From positions 26,665,364-26,729,363 of the forward strand of contig NC_079975.1 in the NCBI RefSeq assembly GCF_029852145.1: DNA of 64,000 nucleotides, in the 5' to 3' direction. Positions 61,294 through 64,000 of the stretch are shown in pieces. The notes under the pieces were generated by a model. That model did not search any database. It saw only the letters and a program-made list of their open reading frames with translations, and was not told the DNA's origin. A program made the position numbers and the translations under genes. The DNA comes from Microplitis mediator. Taxonomy: Eukaryota; Arthropoda; Insecta; Hymenoptera; Braconidae. How positions within the stretch are numbered: position 1 is the stretch's first letter; every line of letters begins with the position of its first letter.

Positions 61294-61641
61294 TTATGAC
61301 ATTATCAATATAAGTTTCAGTAGTTGGTATTTTAAGTGACGTAAATGTGAAACTGGAAAGTAAGTCGGTGGCAATTGCAAGCAACATTTATAGCAGGATA
61401 GAAAATAAAAGTATTTTCTCGTCTTTTCTTTCATAGTTTTTTTCTGTTTTTCTACAGTCTCATTCGTCTGAAGCATGAGCTTTTCTCGGACCTCTATACT
61501 GTCAGAGTCTTCTCCCTCGGGTCCAATGTATTTAGGGGGTGCGATTTCGTTTAAAGCCACGCGAACAATGAGTTCGTTATTTCTCTTCCTCTTGGACTCG
61601 GAACTCGTTGAAGCTCTTTTGCTCTTCCTTAGCCCCCGGCC
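61294..61641 (-). other. Unassigned open frame with basic and acidic stretches
   Basis: A minus-strand frame open for about 115 codons after a TAG at 61642..61644. It lacks an early ATG. It includes a basic KSKRASTSSESKRKRN stretch (nuclear-signal-like), then PPKYIGPEGEDSDSIEVREK and a charged NETVEKQKKTMKEKTRK segment. The composition is more protein-like than other stray frames here, so it could be one exon of a gene whose other exons lie outside or are unrecognised. No function assigned. Confidence 0.22.
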
Positions 61642-62060
61642 CTAAAACTCGATCTCTACTCCGGCTGGCTCTTTCAGCTTGTTTTTATCTTTCATTTTCC
61701 TCTCGGCAGCTTACACTTTTTAACCTCACTCCTCACTCTAGAACTTTTCTCTCCGTTAGTTTCTTATTTCCTTAAGAGTTTTCAACAACAATTTTTATCT
61801 AGAAAATTACCCCGACTCGCTTATAATATTACAGATACCTAATTACCTAATTACTTGAATGCTCTTCCTGTACTTGGCTCCCTGTAAAATCGATATCCCA
61901 TTTCAATCATATTCAATTCAATTCAAATTATAATTAACGTACTATCACTGCCTTTGATTAAATTCTCACTGTATTTAAATCTTATTAATTACTTTCTTAA
62001 GTACGTTTAGAAATTGTAATTTTCCGTCATAGCGATCAATTATTTAATATTTTAATACGA
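61642..62060. other. Spacer before the satellite
   Basis: AT-rich sequence with no gene, leading into the terminal tandem array. Confidence 0.35.
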
Positions 62061-64000
62061 AATTTCAATTTCCTAGACTTCAAACCCAAGATCAGAATTT
62101 TGAATCCTGGGCAATATGGGTCGTCCTAATTTTTTTCAAAATTCTTATTTCCTGTCTGTCAAGTTTTTGTAACTGACACATTTCCCGCGTATTTAAAATT
62201 TGAATTATAAAATTCATCCAAATTTTCTTTGATTCTAGATTTAAAAATTTTGAGTGACCCAACTTACCCCACATTTATTTTCCTTCCGTAAAATTTTTAA
62301 AAAATTTCATATGGCTCATTTTGCCCCATTTACTATCCGAATACAAAAATTTGCGCGCCAAAGTCATTTCAAAGTTCAAAAAAAATTTCAATTTCCTAGA
62401 CTTCAAACCCAATATCAGAATTTTGAGTCCTGGGCAATATGAATCGTCCTAATTTTTTTCAAAATTCTTATTTCCTGTCGAGTTTTTGTAAGTGACACAT
62501 TTCCCGCGTATTTAAAATTTGACTTATAAAATTCATCAAAATTTTCTTTGAATCTAAATTTTAAAATTTTGAGTGACCCAACTTACCCCACATTTATTTT
62601 CCTTCCGTAAAATTTTTAAAAAATTTCATATGGGTCATTTTGCCCCATTTGCTATCCGAATACAAAAATTTGCGCGCCAAAGTCATTTCAAAGTTCAAAA
62701 AAAATTTCAATTTCCTAGACTTCAAACCCAATTTCAGAATTTTAAGTCTTGGGCAATATGGGTCGTCCTAATTTTTTTCAAAATTCTTATTTCCTGTCTG
62801 TCAAGTTTTTATAACTGACACATTTCCCGCGTATTTAAAATTTGAATTATAAAATTCATCAAAATTTTCTTTGATTCTAAATTTTAAAATTTTGAGTGAC
62901 CCAATTTACCCCACTTTATTTTCCTTCCGTAAAATTTTTAAAAAATTTCATCTGGGTCATTTTGCCCCATTTGCTATCCGAATACAAAAATTTGCGCGCC
63001 AAAGTCATTTCAAAGTTCAAAAAAAATTTCAATTTCCTAGACTTCAAACCCAAGATCAGAATTTTGAGTCCTGGGCAATATGGGTCGTCCTAATTTTTTT
63101 CAAAATTCTTATTTCCTGTCTGTCGAGTTTTTGTAACTGACACATTTCCCGCGTATTTAAAATTTGAATTATAAAATTCATCAAAATTTTCTTTGATTCT
63201 AAATTTTAAAATTTTGAGTGACCCAATTTACCCCACATTTATTTTCCTTCCGTAAAATTTTTTAAAAATTTCATATGGCCCATTTTTCCCCATTTACTAT
63301 CCGAATACAAAAATTTGCGCGCCAAAGTCATTTCAAAGTTCAAAAAAAATTTCAATTTCCTAGACTTCAAACCCAATTTCAGAATTTTAAGTCCTGGGCA
63401 ATATCGATCGTCCTAATTTTTTTCAAAATTGTTATTTCCTGTCGAGTTTTTGTAACTGACACATTTCCCGCGTATTTAAAATTTGAATTATAAAATTCAT
63501 CAAAATTTTCTTTGATTCTAAATTTTAAAATTTTAAGTGACCCAACTTACCCCACATTTATTTTCCTTCCGTAAAATTTTTAAAAAATTTCATATGGCTC
63601 ATTTTGCCCCATTTACTATCCGAATACAAAAATTTGCGCGCCAAAGTCATTTCAAAGTTCAAAAAAAATTTCAATTTCCTAGACTTCAAACCCAATATCA
63701 GAATTTTGAGTCCTGGGCAATATGAATCGTCCTAATTTTTTTCAAAATTCTTATTTCCTGTCGAGTTTTTGTAAGTGACACATTTCCCGCGTATTTAAAA
63801 TTTGACTTATAAAATTCATCAAAATTTTCTTTGAATCTAAATTTTAAAATTTTGAGTGACCCAACTTACCCCACATTTATTTTCCTTCCGTAAAATTTTT
63901 AAAAAATTTCATATGGGTCATTTTGCCCCATTTGCTATCCGAATACAAAAATTTGCGCGCCAAAGTCATTTCAAAGTTCAAAAAAAATTTCAATTTCCTA
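62061..64000 (+). repeat. Tandem satellite, about 320-bp unit, running off the window
   Basis: AATTTCAATTTCCTAGACTT recurs at 62061, 62384, 62703, 63025, 63348, 63667 and 63986, with spacings of 319-323 bp. Each unit has CATTTTGCCCCATTT and TTGCGCGCCAAAGTCATTTC. The repeated plus-strand open frames (MTQLTPHLFSFRKIFKKFH-like) follow from the repeat and show no sign of being genes. The array is incomplete at the right edge. Confidence 0.95.

Noticed and set aside
62254..63725. Family of similar plus-strand open frames (RKIFKKFH... peptides)
   Set aside because: They are successive satellite units; frames break and shift between units with no selection pattern.
1..64000. Endogenous viral or polydnavirus proviral DNA, considered because parasitoid wasps often carry it
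   Set aside because: No viral gene, capsid-like or integrase-like frame was recognised; the repeats are explained by short inverted-repeat elements.

Overview
The window looks like nuclear DNA from an insect, most likely a hymenopteran and plausibly a parasitoid wasp. Genes have short exons with GT-AG introns, the DNA is very AT-rich, there is a head-to-tail array of 7tm_6 odorant receptors, and miniature inverted-repeat elements are extremely dense. No bacterial, viral or transposase-coding gene was recognised. The lineage is an inference from gene content, not from a search.

Region 1 (about 1.1-27.8 kb, minus strand) is a tandem cluster of six odorant receptor genes. All six can be read as intact six-exon genes with the same intron phases and nearly the same exon lengths (first exon 291-294 bp, then 407, 100, 102, 159, and a short last exon). 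Predicted proteins are 383, 377, 376, 378, 375 and 375 residues. Copies 5 and 6 are the youngest pair, and copies 3 and 4 share duplicated upstream DNA. Introns and spacers hold many inverted-repeat elements, in one place nested three deep, plus a tRNA-derived (SINE-like) sequence.

Region 2 (30.2-34.4 kb, plus strand) is a seven-exon gene for geranylgeranyl diphosphate synthase (322 aa). A near-perfect inverted repeat of about 1 kb lies upstream, a five-copy 196-bp tandem repeat in intron 2, and a palindromic element in intron 5.

Region 3 (37.5-52.4 kb, minus strand) is a six-exon gene assembled by matching splice sites and phases. It encodes a 185-aa protein with about four membrane segments, tentatively TMEM72-like. 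Its first intron is about 10.8 kb and packed with repeats.

Region 4 (52.4-64 kb) has no gene I can name. It contains large nested inverted repeats and ends in a roughly 320-bp satellite that runs off the right edge and shows a four-unit higher-order period.

The genes act independently: the receptors in olfactory neurons (with the co-receptor Orco, known for the family), the synthase in isoprenoid metabolism, and the membrane protein in an unknown role. The most unusual feature is a set of elements with similar ends (TACAC.G..AAAA) whose bodies consist of different short palindromic words repeated many times.
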